Assembly: GCF_024529975.1 (NCBI RefSeq)
Contig: NZ_AP024897.1
Location: 496,001-560,000 of the forward strand
Source: Vibrio quintilis
Lineage (GTDB): Bacteria; Pseudomonadota; Gammaproteobacteria; Enterobacterales; Vibrionaceae
Length of the DNA: 64,000 nt
Direction: 5' to 3'
Both the position numbers and the translations under genes were made by a program. Positions 55,389-64,000 of this stretch are shown piece after piece (within the stretch, counting starts at the first letter, position 1; every line of letters begins with the position of its first letter). The notes beneath the pieces are model-generated. The model worked only from the letters and a program-made list of their open reading frames with translations. It had not been told where the DNA came from and searched no databases.

Positions 55389-56830
55389 CCATTAAGCATA
55401 TAGAAGATGCTTTGCTTCATCCGACCGGGTTGACGGAACAGCATCTGGAACAGACGTTATCAGAAATGATGACAAGACAAATTGATTATGCTGATATTTA
55501 TTTTCAGTCCAGCTGGCATGAGTCGTTAGTGTTAGAAGATGGTTTGATCAAAGATGGCTCATTTAATATTGATCGGGGTGTTGGTGTCCGGGCTGTTACC
55601 GGCGAAAAAACTGGTTTTGCTTACTCAGATCAATTGACGACAGAAGCGCTGTCACAAAGTGCACATGCTGCCAGAGGAATTGCCAGACAGGGACAGAATG
55701 GCAAGGTAGCAGCCTTCTCTCATCAAAAATACCCGGCAGTTTATGATGATATTAATCCGTTAAGCAGCTGGGAGAAAGAGCAGAAGACTGCTTTGTTAAA
55801 AGAGTTAGATGCTTATATCCGGACGAAAGAGCCTTTAGTACAGGAAGTGAGCATCAGTCTGACTGGTGTTTATGAGCGTGTGCTTGTTGCCGCAACTGAT
55901 GGGACGTATGCCGGAGATATTCGTCCGTTGGTACGTTTGTCGATTAGTGTGCTTGCCCAGAGGGGAGACCGGCGTGAACGTGGTAGCTCTGGCGGTGGTG
56001 GCCGGTTTGGATATGATTATTTTCTTTCAGATAATACCGGAAGCAAAATCGCATACCAGTATGCTGACGAAGCCATCCGGCAGGCCATGGTGAATCTGGA
56101 TGCTATCGATGCACCTGCCGGTACTATGCCGGTCGTTCTGGGTTCTGGCTGGCCCGGAGTGTTACTTCATGAAGCGGTCGGACATGGTTTAGAAGGTGAT
56201 TTTAACCGCAAAGGCTCATCGGTGTTCGCCGGAAAAATGGGACAGCAGGTTACATCAAAACTGTGTACGATTGTTGATGACGGCACATTAAAAGACTTAA
56301 GAGGCTCTTTAAATATTGATGATGAAGGCGTCCCCGGACAATATAATGTCCTGATTGAAAACGGGCAGCTGAAAGGATATATGCAGGATAAGCTGAACGC
56401 CCGGTTAATGAATGTTGCTCCGACAGGAAACGGGCGGCGTGAGTCTTATGCGCATTTGCCTATGCCCAGAATGACGAATACCTATATGTTGCCGGGTGAG
56501 CATTCTCCTGAAGAGATCATCTCAACGGTTGAGAAAGGTGTGTATGCGCCTAACTTTGGTGGTGGGCAGGTCGATATTACATCGGGTAAGTTTGTTTTTT
56601 CAGCATCTGAAGCTTATTTAATTGAGAAAGGAAAAGTGACCCGGCCAATCAAAGGTGCGACTTTGGTTGGTTCTGGAATTGAAGCCATGCAGCAGGTCTC
56701 CATGGTCGGTAATGATTTACAAATTGATCGGGGCGTTGGTGTTTGTGGCAAGGCCGGACAAAGTGTACCGGTCGGTGTTGGGCAGCCAACGCTGAAACTG
56801 GATGCGCTGACTGTTGGCGGTACCGATTAA
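55385..56830 (+). CDS. tldD: Metalloprotease subunit TldD
   Basis: The 481-residue protein pairs with TldE/PmbA to form a zinc peptidase that degrades unfolded peptides, including microcin precursors and the CcdA antitoxin. The [12 protein letters not shown] motif provides the zinc ligands and catalytic Glu. The C-terminal VGGTD end is typical. The partner gene tldE is not in the window. The start ATG overlaps the nitrilase stop. Confidence 0.96.
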   Translation: MTIKHIEDALLHPTGLTEQHLEQTLSEMMTRQIDYADIYFQSSWHESLVLEDGLIKDGSFNIDRGVGVRAVTGEKTGFAYSDQLTTEALSQSAHAARGIARQGQNGKVAAFSHQKYPAVYDDINPLSSWEKEQKTALLKELDAYIRTKEPLVQEVSISLTGVYERVLVAATDGTYAGDIRPLVRLSISVLAQRGDRRERGSSGGGGRFGYDYFLSDNTGSKIAYQYADEAIRQAMVNLDAIDAPAGTMPVVLGSGWPGVLLHEAVGHGLEGDFNRKGSSVFAGKMGQQVTSKLCTIVDDGTLKDLRGSLNIDDEGVPGQYNVLIENGQLKGYMQDKLNARLMNVAPTGNGRRESYAHLPMPRMTNTYMLPGEHSPEEIISTVEKGVYAPNFGGGQVDITSGKFVFSASEAYLIEKGKVTRPIKGATLVGSGIEAMQQVSMVGNDLQIDRGVGVCGKAGQSVPVGVGQPTLKLDALTVGGTD

Positions 56831-56837
56831 ATGTATG

Positions 56838-56868
56838 ATACCCATGCACCTTCAGGCGGTTTGGGTAT
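56838..56868. repeat. Intergenic palindromic repeat, degenerate copy
   Basis: ATACCCA and TGGGTAT arms flank TGCACCTTCAGGCGGTT, a mutated form of the repeat core. It lies 8 bp after the tldD stop and may serve as its terminator, although no U-tract follows. Confidence 0.6.
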
Positions 56869-56903
56869 ATAGACTGATAGATTGAAAATAACTGGAGTAT
56901 CTT

Positions 56904-57320
56904 ATGTCTCAGGAAGACGAATACTTGTCGGTAGAAGCGCTGATTGAATTGCAACAGGAAGAAACCCGGGGAATCATTCAGGCTTTGCTTGAAGACGGGA
57001 GTGAGCCTGAAGCGCGCTATGAAATCGAGCATCATCTGTTTGCTGAAGACTTTGCGAAGTTGGAGAAAGCCGTGATTGAGGCTTTCAAAATGGGTTTTGA
57101 AGTTTTGGAAGCCGAAGAAGCTGAAGACGAAGATGGTCAGTTGCTCTATTGTTGTGATGCAACCATGGAGTCAGCTCTTGATCCGAAAGCGATAGATGAA
57201 CAGGCTGAAAAAATGATTCGTCTCGCAGAGAAATATGACATCATTTATGATGGATGGGGGACTTACTATGAAGGTGAAGATGCCATTTATCCCGATGATG
57301 AAGAAGAAGATGAAGCGTAA
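56904..57320 (+). CDS. rraB: Regulator of ribonuclease E activity RraB
   Basis: The 138-residue acidic protein binds RNase E and inhibits its processing of some transcripts. The core [27 protein letters not shown], the [10 protein letters not shown] segment and the YDGWGTYYE motif match E. coli RraB (YjgD), and the Asp/Glu-rich tail is also typical. It is a single gene followed by a strong terminator. Confidence 0.93.
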   Translation: MSQEDEYLSVEALIELQQEETRGIIQALLEDGSEPEARYEIEHHLFAEDFAKLEKAVIEAFKMGFEVLEAEEAEDEDGQLLYCCDATMESALDPKAIDEQAEKMIRLAEKYDIIYDGWGTYYEGEDAIYPDDEEEDEA

Positions 57321-57336
57321 TTGTATTGATTGCATG

Positions 57337-57363
57337 AAACCAGCGGTAATCGCTGGTTTTTTT
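57337..57363 (+). terminator. Rho-independent terminator of rraB
   Basis: A 9-bp stem AAACCAGCG/CGCTGGTTT with loop GTAAT runs into seven T. It lies 17 bp after the rraB stop. Confidence 0.93.
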
Positions 57364-57372
57364 ATATCTCTC

Positions 57373-57419
57373 TATACCCAAACAACCTGAACCCTGCATC
57401 TTCAGGTTGCTTGGGTATA
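57373..57419. repeat. Intergenic palindromic repeat, longest copy
   Basis: Arms of 19 bp, TATACCCAAACAACCTGAA (57373-57391) and TTCAGGTTGCTTGGGTATA (57401-57419), pair with one mismatch across CCCTGCATC. It lies right after the rraB terminator. Confidence 0.85.
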
Positions 57420-57498
57420 ATTATATCTCTCAACTGGCTGCATCCGCCTCAGAATTATGTATATAATGTAAAAATTGATCTAAAACAAATTATGCCGC

Positions 57499-58305
57499 AT
57501 GAAATATTCCCTGTCAGGCCTTTGGCAACTTTCTCCGCTTTCTGATCTTTCTGTTCCACAAGATGATATAAGTTTTCCGGCAGCCCTGAGTACTGTTTTA
57601 CCCGGAACTCTGTCTGAATCTGATATTGCAGCACAGGAATGGCACCTGATGCATGATATAGAGGTTGATGATGTACTGCTTGGCTTTGCGGCGACTGATT
57701 TGATCTTATCCGGAATTGAATATCATGCTGAGGTTCGGTTAAACGGGGTTGCACTTTTTGACTGTGATTCATCTTCAACAAGTTACAGGAAGGATATCCG
57801 GCCTTTGCTGCAAGCCGGAAGAAACCGGTTTGAAATCTTATTTCTTGAACCGGATGATGACTGGTTGATTGATGAATCTGAGGATGAATCTCAGGTATGC
57901 TATCTGGGAAATCATCAGCGGGAACGAAGTGATCCGCGTATGGGGATCTGGCAGGAACCTTACTTACAATGTATTCGTCATGCCAGACTGACTCGTCTGG
58001 CAACCGAGCAGATATGGCACCACGGTGGTGGATGTGAGTTACTGGTGCATATTTATTTCGATATTCTGAAACCGGGGTTGTTATCGGCATCAGTCAAATT
58101 TGATGGGATGATTTATCATATTCCAATTGATGTAAGAACCAATCATGCCAGTGCACTTTTTCAGGTTGAAGCGCCCCGGTATTATGACCCGGAGCATCCG
58201 GACGATGAAGATCTGTATCTGTTAACTGTACAGCTTGACGGGCAAAACCAAACCTGCCGGATTGGATTAAGTGATTCGCTACAGGTTCTTCATTTTCCTG
58301 TTTAG
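57499..58305 (+). CDS. Glycoside hydrolase family 2-like sugar-binding domain protein
   Basis: The 268-residue protein begins MKYSLSGLWQLSPLSDLSVPQDDISFPAALSTVLPG and continues with EYHAEVRLNGVALFDCDSSS and SDPRMGIWQEPYLQCI. This is the pattern of the N-terminal galactose-binding jelly roll of GH2 enzymes such as beta-mannosidase, followed by an immunoglobulin-like segment. The catalytic barrel is absent and no frame downstream restores it. There is no signal peptide, so it is probably cytoplasmic. The function is unknown and it may be a binding protein or a reduced relic. Confidence 0.6.
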   Translation: MKYSLSGLWQLSPLSDLSVPQDDISFPAALSTVLPGTLSESDIAAQEWHLMHDIEVDDVLLGFAATDLILSGIEYHAEVRLNGVALFDCDSSSTSYRKDIRPLLQAGRNRFEILFLEPDDDWLIDESEDESQVCYLGNHQRERSDPRMGIWQEPYLQCIRHARLTRLATEQIWHHGGGCELLVHIYFDILKPGLLSASVKFDGMIYHIPIDVRTNHASALFQVEAPRYYDPEHPDDEDLYLLTVQLDGQNQTCRIGLSDSLQVLHFPV

Positions 58306-58328
58306 TCTTGGTGTTGTTGGTGCCAGTC

Positions 58329-58382
58329 GTCTCTGCTTTATCTGAGCTAAAAGATAAAATAGCTAAGCGCAGAAGCAGAGAC
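58329..58382. repeat. Nested inverted repeat between two convergent genes
   Basis: Outer arms GTCTCTGCTT/AAGCAGAGAC (10 bp, perfect) enclose inner arms TTTATCT/AGATAAA. It lies between the convergent sugar-binding protein and uspA genes and could stop transcription from both sides, although it lacks long U-tracts. Confidence 0.5.
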
Positions 58383-58390
58383 TTCCCGGA

Positions 58391-58831
58391 TTATTTTTCC
58401 TGAGGTTTGACAACCAGGACATGAATGGGCGAGTTTTGTACCACTTTGCTGGCGACAGAGCCTAACACGACCTTATCAATTTTTGATCGTTTATGGCTTG
58501 GCATAATAATCAGGTCTGTTCCCAGCTTTTCTGCATAATCTAAAATTGTGACATATGGCTTCCCTTCTGCAATATGAAGATGGTAGACAATGTCATCATC
58601 AATATGGGTATCAGCAAAAGATTTCAGCTGCGCTTTCACATCGGCTTTCATCTGTTTTGCTGCATCTTTAGGGAAGTATGTCGAAACCATGGACATATGG
58701 ATACCGGGCAAAACATTGAGCAAATGAATTTCGGCATGAGCTTGCCGGGCGTGCCAGACGGCCATTTCGACGGCTTTATCTGCAAAGCCTTTCTCATTTA
58801 AATCAACAGGTACAAGAATGTGTTTGTACAT
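58391..58831 (-). CDS. Universal stress protein, UspA family
   Basis: The 146-residue cytoplasmic protein has the Usp fold: MYKHILVPVDLNEKG at the N-terminus, IIMPSHKRSKIDKVVLGSVASKVV and SPIHVLVVKP at the C-terminus. The GSVASKVV loop is the ATP-phosphate binding site, in which the usual MGxxGxG context is partly changed (MPSHKRS). It lies 74 bp after the TRAP permease gene on the same strand. UspA-family genes commonly accompany TRAP transporters, and this is probably the last gene of that operon. Confidence 0.88.
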   Translation of the reverse strand: MYKHILVPVDLNEKGFADKAVEMAVWHARQAHAEIHLLNVLPGIHMSMVSTYFPKDAAKQMKADVKAQLKSFADTHIDDDIVYHLHIAEGKPYVTILDYAEKLGTDLIIMPSHKRSKIDKVVLGSVASKVVQNSPIHVLVVKPQEK

Positions 58832-58905
58832 TTATATGACCTCACTAGCAATAATTCATTATCATTATAGGCCCGACTATTTGCCGGGCACATTGATTAG
58901 ACACG

Positions 58906-61473
58906 CTATTTTGGTTGTTTTTCCCGTCGTTTCTGGTTCCATCCCAAAAGTAGTGTGATGAATATTGCCGGTACAAATACCCACTCTTTCATTGGCCGGG
59001 CTGATTTTTTAATGATGGACTGGATCTCCCAGTCAAAATCGATGCCAGCGGATTCTGCCGGACTGCCAAATTCAATCATATCGACATACATGCCATTATC
59101 TTTGGCGGCCAGGGTCAGCCCCATGGATTGAATTCTCTCAGCTGCGGTTTTTGCATCCTGATCAAAAGGTAGCTGAACAGTTTTTGTGACCTGATCACCA
59201 TCCAGCGTTTCACCTGAGACAATGAGTGACAGTTTTTCACCGGTATGAAGATCCATGACATGTTCGCTGATCGCTGTTCCCGGATAGAACTCTTTTGCCG
59301 GATAAACCATATCCCACCAGAATCCCGGCCGGAAGAAGGTAAATGTTAACAGCAGGAGCAGACCTGTTTCCCACCACTTATTTTTCGTAAACCACCAGCC
59401 CTGAGTTGCTGCAGAGAAAAGCAACATTGCCGTAATTGCTGAGAGTATCGTCAGCATCAGATGCCACCATGTATCGATGCCCATCAGCAGCAGTTGGGTA
59501 TTGAACACAAACATAAACGGCAATATGGCGGTACGGATATCGTAGGTAAAGCCCTGAATACCGGTTCGTATCGGATCCGATTTTGCGATCGCTGCGGCAG
59601 CAAAAGCTGCCAGCCCGACCGGCGGCGTATCATCGGCCAGAATACCGAAATAGAAGACAAACAGATGAACTGCAATCAGCGGAATGATCAAACCATGTTG
59701 TGCGCCGAGTGTGACGATGACCGGAGCCATCAGGGTTGAAACGACAATATAGTTTGCTGTGGTCGGCAATCCCATCCCCAAAACCAGACTGATAACCGCG
59801 GTGAAAACCAGCATCATAATGACGCTGCCGCCGGAAATGAATTCAACAAAATCGGTCATGACCAGACCAATACCCGTCAGGGTCACGACACCCACAACGG
59901 TTCCTGCTGCAGCTGTTGCCACACCAATTCCGATCATATTCCGTGCTCCGGAAGCCAGGCTTTCAAACAGATCGTTCACACCGGCTTTCACTTGTTGAGA
60001 CACATCACCTGACTTTGTCATCAGTGCCATCAGTGGTCTTTGCGTCAGTAAAATGAAAATCATAAATACTGTTGCCCAGAAAGCTGAAAGCCCCGGAGAG
60101 AAGCGCTCGACCGTCAGACACCAGACCAAGACTACGATTGGCAGCAGAAAATGTAAGCCTGATTTGACTGTCGGGCCGGGATCAGGAATTTCACTGATAT
60201 CCTGTTCGAGATCGGTATTTTGATCTGCATAACCCGATGAAATTTTAACTAAGCCGATATAGGCCAGTAATAAAATAACTGTCAGTATTGGGGTGGCAGC
60301 TTCTCCAAAGACGTCTTTTGTCCAGCCGATACCGTAGTAAACAGCAGTACTTAAGATGCATAATCCTGAAATCGTCCCCATGAATGAGGTCAGACCTTGC
60401 AACAATGTTGAGGTTCTTTTTCTGGGAAGGCCTGTCATACCGGCTTTGCAGGCTTCCAGGTGGACAATATAGATCAACGCAATGTAAGAAATCAGGGCTG
60501 GTAATAAAGCCGCTTTAATGACTTCAACATAGGAAATACCAACATACTCAACCATCAAAAATGCGGCTGCGCCCATGATTGGCGGAGTAAGCTGGCCGTT
60601 GGTCGAAGCTGCAACTTCGACTGCACCTGCTTTCGTTCCGGGAAAGCCAACCCGTTTCATCAGCGGAATTGTAAATGTGCCTGTCGTGACAACATTAGCA
60701 ATGGATGAGCCGGAGACCAAACCTGACAAACCGGAAGCTACAACGGCAGCTTTTGCCGGTCCGCCCCGCATATGTCCCAGAAGTGAAAAGGCGACCCGGA
60801 TAAAATAAGCACCGGCTCCTGCCCTTTCCAGCATGGCACCAAAAAGAACGAACAGAAATACAAATGAGGTTGATACGCCGAGCGCAACGCCGAATACGCC
60901 TTCCGTCGTCAGCCACAGGTGTGACATGGCCTTATTCAGACTTGCCCCTTTATGGGCAATCACTTCCGGCATGTAAGGGCCGCCAAATGTATAGGCCAGA
61001 AAGACTGCAGCAACAAGCATCAAGGGAGGGCCCAAAGCCCGCCGCGTTGCTTCTAGTAATAAGATCATGCCGGTGACTGCAACAACAATATCCATTGTTG
61101 TTGGCGCACCAGAACGACCTGCCAGTTCATGATAAAACAGATAGATATATGCCGCAGAAAAACCACCGGCCAGCGCAAGGAGCCAGTCGGTTAAGGGGAT
61201 ATGATCCCGCGGCGAGTTTTTCATCGCCGGATAAGCAGTAAATGCCAGAAAAATGGCGAACATTAAGTGAATAGAGCGGGCCTGGGTGTCATTGAGCACC
61301 CCGAAATCAAAAATAAATGGTAGTGGTGATGCGTACCATAATTGAAACAAGGACCAGCAAACAGGAATTACCCACAGTAACCGCCCTGCAAGCCCTTTGG
61401 GATTACGTGCTCCTGTATCTGATTGTGCAACCATATCCTGCACATCTTGAGACGGAGATTGAGCTTGAGTCAT
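58906..61473 (-). CDS. TRAP transporter, fused 4TM/12TM permease (DctQM fusion)
   Basis: The 855-residue inner-membrane permease joins the small (DctQ-like, residues about 30-170) and large (DctM-like, about 170-700) subunits of a TAXI-type TRAP transporter. DctM features are the GPAKAAVVASGLSGLVSGSSIANVV segment and GMGLPTTANYIV. A C-terminal soluble part with SPAESAGIDFDWEIQSI resembles the DUF3394/PDZ-like domain seen in such fusions. AAGGAT precedes the ATG. Its substrate is not predictable. The gene follows the binding protein gene after a hairpin. Confidence 0.92.
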   Translation of the reverse strand: MTQAQSPSQDVQDMVAQSDTGARNPKGLAGRLLWVIPVCWSLFQLWYASPLPFIFDFGVLNDTQARSIHLMFAIFLAFTAYPAMKNSPRDHIPLTDWLLALAGGFSAAYIYLFYHELAGRSGAPTTMDIVVAVTGMILLLEATRRALGPPLMLVAAVFLAYTFGGPYMPEVIAHKGASLNKAMSHLWLTTEGVFGVALGVSTSFVFLFVLFGAMLERAGAGAYFIRVAFSLLGHMRGGPAKAAVVASGLSGLVSGSSIANVVTTGTFTIPLMKRVGFPGTKAGAVEVAASTNGQLTPPIMGAAAFLMVEYVGISYVEVIKAALLPALISYIALIYIVHLEACKAGMTGLPRKRTSTLLQGLTSFMGTISGLCILSTAVYYGIGWTKDVFGEAATPILTVILLLAYIGLVKISSGYADQNTDLEQDISEIPDPGPTVKSGLHFLLPIVVLVWCLTVERFSPGLSAFWATVFMIFILLTQRPLMALMTKSGDVSQQVKAGVNDLFESLASGARNMIGIGVATAAAGTVVGVVTLTGIGLVMTDFVEFISGGSVIMMLVFTAVISLVLGMGLPTTANYIVVSTLMAPVIVTLGAQHGLIIPLIAVHLFVFYFGILADDTPPVGLAAFAAAAIAKSDPIRTGIQGFTYDIRTAILPFMFVFNTQLLLMGIDTWWHLMLTILSAITAMLLFSAATQGWWFTKNKWWETGLLLLLTFTFFRPGFWWDMVYPAKEFYPGTAISEHVMDLHTGEKLSLIVSGETLDGDQVTKTVQLPFDQDAKTAAERIQSMGLTLAAKDNGMYVDMIEFGSPAESAGIDFDWEIQSIIKKSARPMKEWVFVPAIFITLLLGWNQKRREKQPK

Positions 61474-61577
61474 GTTTTTTATCCTTATTTGAATCGTTTG
61501 GTTAACTAAAAAACGACTTTAAGAATGCAAAGCCAGAAGTGGTATCAGGATATTTATCGTATCCATACCAGAATGAA

Positions 61578-61603
61578 ATAAGGAGGCTGACCAGCCTCCT
61601 TAT
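61578..61603 (-). terminator. Perfect hairpin between TAXI binding protein and permease genes
   Basis: 12-bp perfect arms ATAAGGAGGCTG/CAGCCTCCTTAT separated by AC are followed in the minus direction by TTCATTC. It lies 27 bp after the binding-protein stop and probably acts as a partial terminator or 3' stabiliser, giving more binding protein than permease. Confidence 0.65.
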
Positions 61604-61630
61604 GACTAACTATCAGATTAGCGGAGGTGA

Positions 61631-62602
61631 TTACTTCAACAAGCCAATTTCTTTGTAGTATTTGACGGCTCCGGGATGGAGTGGGATGGAAATTCCCGCT
61701 TTAACCATATCTTCTTTTTTTAGATGGGCAAATGCCGGATGGAGTCGTTTAAAGGTGTTGAAGTTTTCAAAGACAGCTTTTGCAACGTTATAAGCCACTT
61801 TATCAGGAACATCTGAGCTGGTGACTAAAGTTGCGGCAACTCCAAAACTTTTCACGTCTTTATCTGTGCCGCGATACATCCCAGCCGGTACATTTGTGTA
61901 CGCATAGTATGGGTTTTTTGTAACAATTTGATCGATTTCAGGACCGGTTACCGGAACTAATTTTGCATCACAGGATGTTGTCGCTTCTTTGATTGAACCG
62001 TTTGGATGGCCAACCATGTAGATGAAAGCATCAATTTTGTTGTCACACAGAGCTTGTGAACGTTCAGAACCTTTTAATTCTGATGCCAGCTTAAAGCTAT
62101 CAATATTCCATCCCAGTGCATCCATCACAACCTGCATGGTTGCCCGGTCACCGGAACCCGGATTACCGATATTAACTCTTTTTCCTTTTAAGTCTTTGAT
62201 ACTGTTGATGTTTGCATCCGAGCGTGCAATGACGTTGAAGGGTTCAGTATGAAGAGAGAACATCGCACGGAGTTTCTTAAACGGTCCCTGAGCTTTGAAC
62301 TGATTGGTGCCATTGTAGCCGTGATACTGCCAGTCTGACTGGACGACTCCAAAATCAAGCTCACCAGAGCGAATGGTATTCACGTTGTAGATTGAACCAC
62401 CTGTTGATTCGACAGAACAACGGATATGATGATTTTTACGGTTCTTATTTACCAGTTTACATATTGCACCACCTGTCGGGTAATAGACACCAGTGACAGA
62501 ACCTGTACCAATCGTGATGAATTCCTGAGCGTTTACCACTGAACAAACACCCAGTGCTGAAGCGGTGATTACACCTAATTTCATGATTTTATTAAATGCC
62601 AT
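61631..62602 (-). CDS. TRAP transporter solute-binding protein, TAXI family
   Basis: The 323-residue periplasmic protein has a signal peptide (MAFNKIMKLGVITASALGVC..VNA, cleaved before QEFIT). The TAXI family motifs GTGSVTGVYYPTGGAICKLVN, STGGSIYNVNTIRSGELDFGVVQSD and KGKRVNIGNPGSGDRATM are present. It captures a carboxylate-type ligand for the fused permease. GGAAGGGA lies before the ATG, and it is the first gene of the operon. Confidence 0.93.
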   Translation of the reverse strand: MAFNKIMKLGVITASALGVCSVVNAQEFITIGTGSVTGVYYPTGGAICKLVNKNRKNHHIRCSVESTGGSIYNVNTIRSGELDFGVVQSDWQYHGYNGTNQFKAQGPFKKLRAMFSLHTEPFNVIARSDANINSIKDLKGKRVNIGNPGSGDRATMQVVMDALGWNIDSFKLASELKGSERSQALCDNKIDAFIYMVGHPNGSIKEATTSCDAKLVPVTGPEIDQIVTKNPYYAYTNVPAGMYRGTDKDVKSFGVAATLVTSSDVPDKVAYNVAKAVFENFNTFKRLHPAFAHLKKEDMVKAGISIPLHPGAVKYYKEIGLLK

Positions 62603-62939
62603 AAATTTCCCTTCCTTTCGTTATTTTGTCTTATCAGATACCAGTGTTCTGATAAGCGTGTCCTCATTGAGAAACGGCAACTTTTTCATATGAGATCTGA
62701 AAAAAGTGGGCGAATAATACCAAAATTTTGGCTGGCAAATAAAAATTTGTTGCTAAAAATAGCAGTTCGAAATGCAAAGAATAGTCATGACAGAATCACA
62801 ATAAGTTTTGAATTGGCTTTTGAATCAATAAGTTAAAAGCCAATGTTCTAAACATAATGAATCTTGTAATTCTGTGAGTGTTATCACGAATATGTCATAA
62901 ACATGATAAATTATTGAATGGAATATTATTCTGATATTA
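62603..62939. other. Intergenic region between the TAXI operon and argR
   Basis: No gene was found. It holds the ribosome site of the TAXI gene and an A/T-rich stretch (62690-62770) that probably includes its promoter, plus the argR terminator at 62813-62843. I could not fix promoter hexamers with confidence. Confidence 0.5.
62813..62843 (-). terminator. Probable terminator of argR
   Basis: 9-bp perfect arms TTGGCTTTT/AAAAGCCAA with a 13-nt loop lie 97 bp after the argR stop. The following minus-strand sequence TTCAAAACTTATT is only moderately T-rich. Confidence 0.5.
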
Positions 62940-63410
62940 TCAACCTGAATAGTTAAAAAGTTCAGAAATAGACTGAAATAATTGTTCTGTAGATATTTGG
63001 AGTGTTGGTGTGATAAAAATCGTATCATCGCCGGCAACAACGCCCAGAATTCCTTCGGATTTCCCCAGTGAATCAAGCAATCTCGCGATCAGTTGTGCTG
63101 CTCCGGGACCAGTATGAATGACAACGAGTGCCTTATTATAGTCAATGTCTAATACCAGCTCTCTGAGTGGACTGGAAACTGTTGGAACCCCCAGTTCTGC
63201 CGGTAAACAATAGACCATTTCCATCTTGGCATTTCTGGTTCTGACCGCCCCGAATTTCGTCAGCATTCTGGATACTTTCGACTGATTGATATTTTCAAAT
63301 CCTTCAGATTTCAGTGCATCCACAATATCACTTTGTGAACCAAATCGTTCTTCTCTGAGCAATGCCTTAAACGAACGGATTAAATGCTCTTGTTTATCAA
63401 TATTTTTCAT
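62940..63410 (-). CDS. argR: Arginine repressor ArgR
   Basis: The 156-residue hexameric repressor uses arginine as corepressor to control arginine metabolism and also acts in plasmid recombination. The winged helix-turn-helix occupies residues 10-70 ([26 protein letters not shown]). The C-terminal arginine-binding trimerisation domain has [13 protein letters not shown] and [13 protein letters not shown] with the two ligand-binding Asp. It is divergent from mdh, as in E. coli and vibrios. I found no convincing pair of ARG boxes in the gap. Confidence 0.96.
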   Translation of the reverse strand: MKNIDKQEHLIRSFKALLREERFGSQSDIVDALKSEGFENINQSKVSRMLTKFGAVRTRNAKMEMVYCLPAELGVPTVSSPLRELVLDIDYNKALVVIHTGPGAAQLIARLLDSLGKSEGILGVVAGDDTIFITPTLQISTEQLFQSISELFNYSG

Positions 63411-63496
63411 AATTAGTTTTGATTACCCCTACCTCTGAAACGACCTATTTTCTCATAGGTATTGATATTGCTCAAAGGTATTTAAAAATTGCATCG

Positions 63497-63513
63497 TGTT
63501 AATACTTTGTTAA
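63497..63513. promoter_or_regulatory. Candidate ArcA site in the argR-mdh gap
   Basis: TGTTAA-TACTT-TGTTAA is a direct repeat with an 11-bp period, the arrangement of ArcA sites. mdh is an ArcA-repressed gene in E. coli. A TATAAT at 63653-63658 about 70 bp before mdh is the likely -10 of mdh. The remaining gap 63411-63727 shows no gene. Confidence 0.45.
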
Positions 63514-63727
63514 CATAAAGAGACTGTCACGATAAGTAATTCTATAAAAAAGAAAATTACGACTAATATTAATAGTCCAGATCACATGTTGTTGAGTTGT
63601 TGCGCCACTTCGCAAAGCTGGCGTCTCTACATTGTAATTATGGCTTAATTGCTATAATTGTTAATTGATTGCATATCGATCGCCCTACAAAAATATTTAG
63701 AGAGGAAAACTCCAAGGAGAAATGAAA

Positions 63728-64000
63728 TGAAAGTAGCAGTCATAGGTGCAGCAGGGGGCATTGGTCAGGCCCTTGCTTTATTACTGAAGAACCACTTACC
63801 ATCTGGCTCTGATCTTGCTCTGTATGATATTGCGCCAGTGACACCTGGAGTTGCAAAAGATTTAAGCCATATACCAACTCCGGTCTCGATCAATGGCTAT
63901 TCCGGTGAAGATCCCACTCCGGCATTAGAGGGTGCAGATATCGTATTGATTTCAGCAGGGGTTGCCCGTAAGCCCGGAATGGATCGAGCTGATCTTTTTA
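63728..64000 (+). CDS. mdh: Malate dehydrogenase, N-terminal part
   Basis: The frame runs off the window end, leaving 91 residues of about 311. The start [21 protein letters not shown] holds the NAD-binding GxxGxxG motif, followed by [18 protein letters not shown] and [19 protein letters not shown], which match the bacterial MDH of the TCA cycle. AAGGAG lies 8 bp before the ATG. A different ATG 5 bp upstream is out of frame. Confidence 0.97.

Noticed and set aside
63411..63727. ARG boxes for argR autoregulation.
   Set aside because: Several A/T-rich dyads were considered (for example near 63478-63495), but none fits the ARG consensus well in both halves.

Overview
The window is chromosomal DNA of a member of the Vibrionaceae, most likely a Vibrio. 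The 16S sequence is of Vibrio type, and the gene order cysJIH - rRNA - metH - lysC - pglL - uvrA - galU - qstR - ssb ... mreBCD - maf - rng - yhdP - tldD ... argR - mdh matches the order I know from Vibrio cholerae chromosome 1. A formate dehydrogenase H gene, an FhlA-type activator and a complete hydrogenase maturation set point to a mixed-acid, gas-producing Vibrio. Species assignment is inference.

Layout. 1-3600: the end of an assimilatory sulfite/PAPS reduction operon (cysJ partial, cysI, cysH). 3600-15060: two rRNA operons in tandem on the + strand. The first (two promoters, 16S - tRNA-Ile - 23S - 5S) is followed after about 70 bp by the promoter of the second (16S - tRNA-Glu-Lys-Ala-Val - 23S - 5S - tRNA-Asp - strong terminator). 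15085-16129: an IS630-family element whose transposase is split at a run of seven A, with a decayed related IS end beside it. 16442-29803: a CPA1 Na+/H+ antiporter (-), metH (+), then a minus-strand block of lysC behind a lysine riboswitch, pglL, uvrA with a LexA box, galU and qstR. ssb follows on +.

31078-43724 (+) is the most accessory-looking region. It has a sigma-54 promoter, hydN-fdhF (the FDH-H has Cys140 instead of selenocysteine), fhlA-fdhD, and hupE-hypF-C-D-E-A-B. Together these provide an electron-transfer ferredoxin, a formate dehydrogenase with its sulfurtransferase, the sigma-54 activator, nickel uptake, and synthesis and insertion of the NiFe(CN)2CO site. The hydrogenase structural genes themselves are not in the window.

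43920-57320 (+): csrD directly followed by mreB-mreC-mreD-maf-rng-yhdP-nitrilase-tldD, then rraB. In V. cholerae the MSHA pilus genes lie between the csrD homologue (mshH) and mreB; here they are absent. 57499-64000: a stand-alone glycoside-hydrolase-2-like sugar-binding protein (+), a TAXI-type TRAP transporter operon with a universal stress protein (-), argR (-), and divergently the start of mdh (+). Several intergenic gaps carry copies of a palindromic repeat with TATACCCAA arms. No CRISPR array, prophage or integron was seen.
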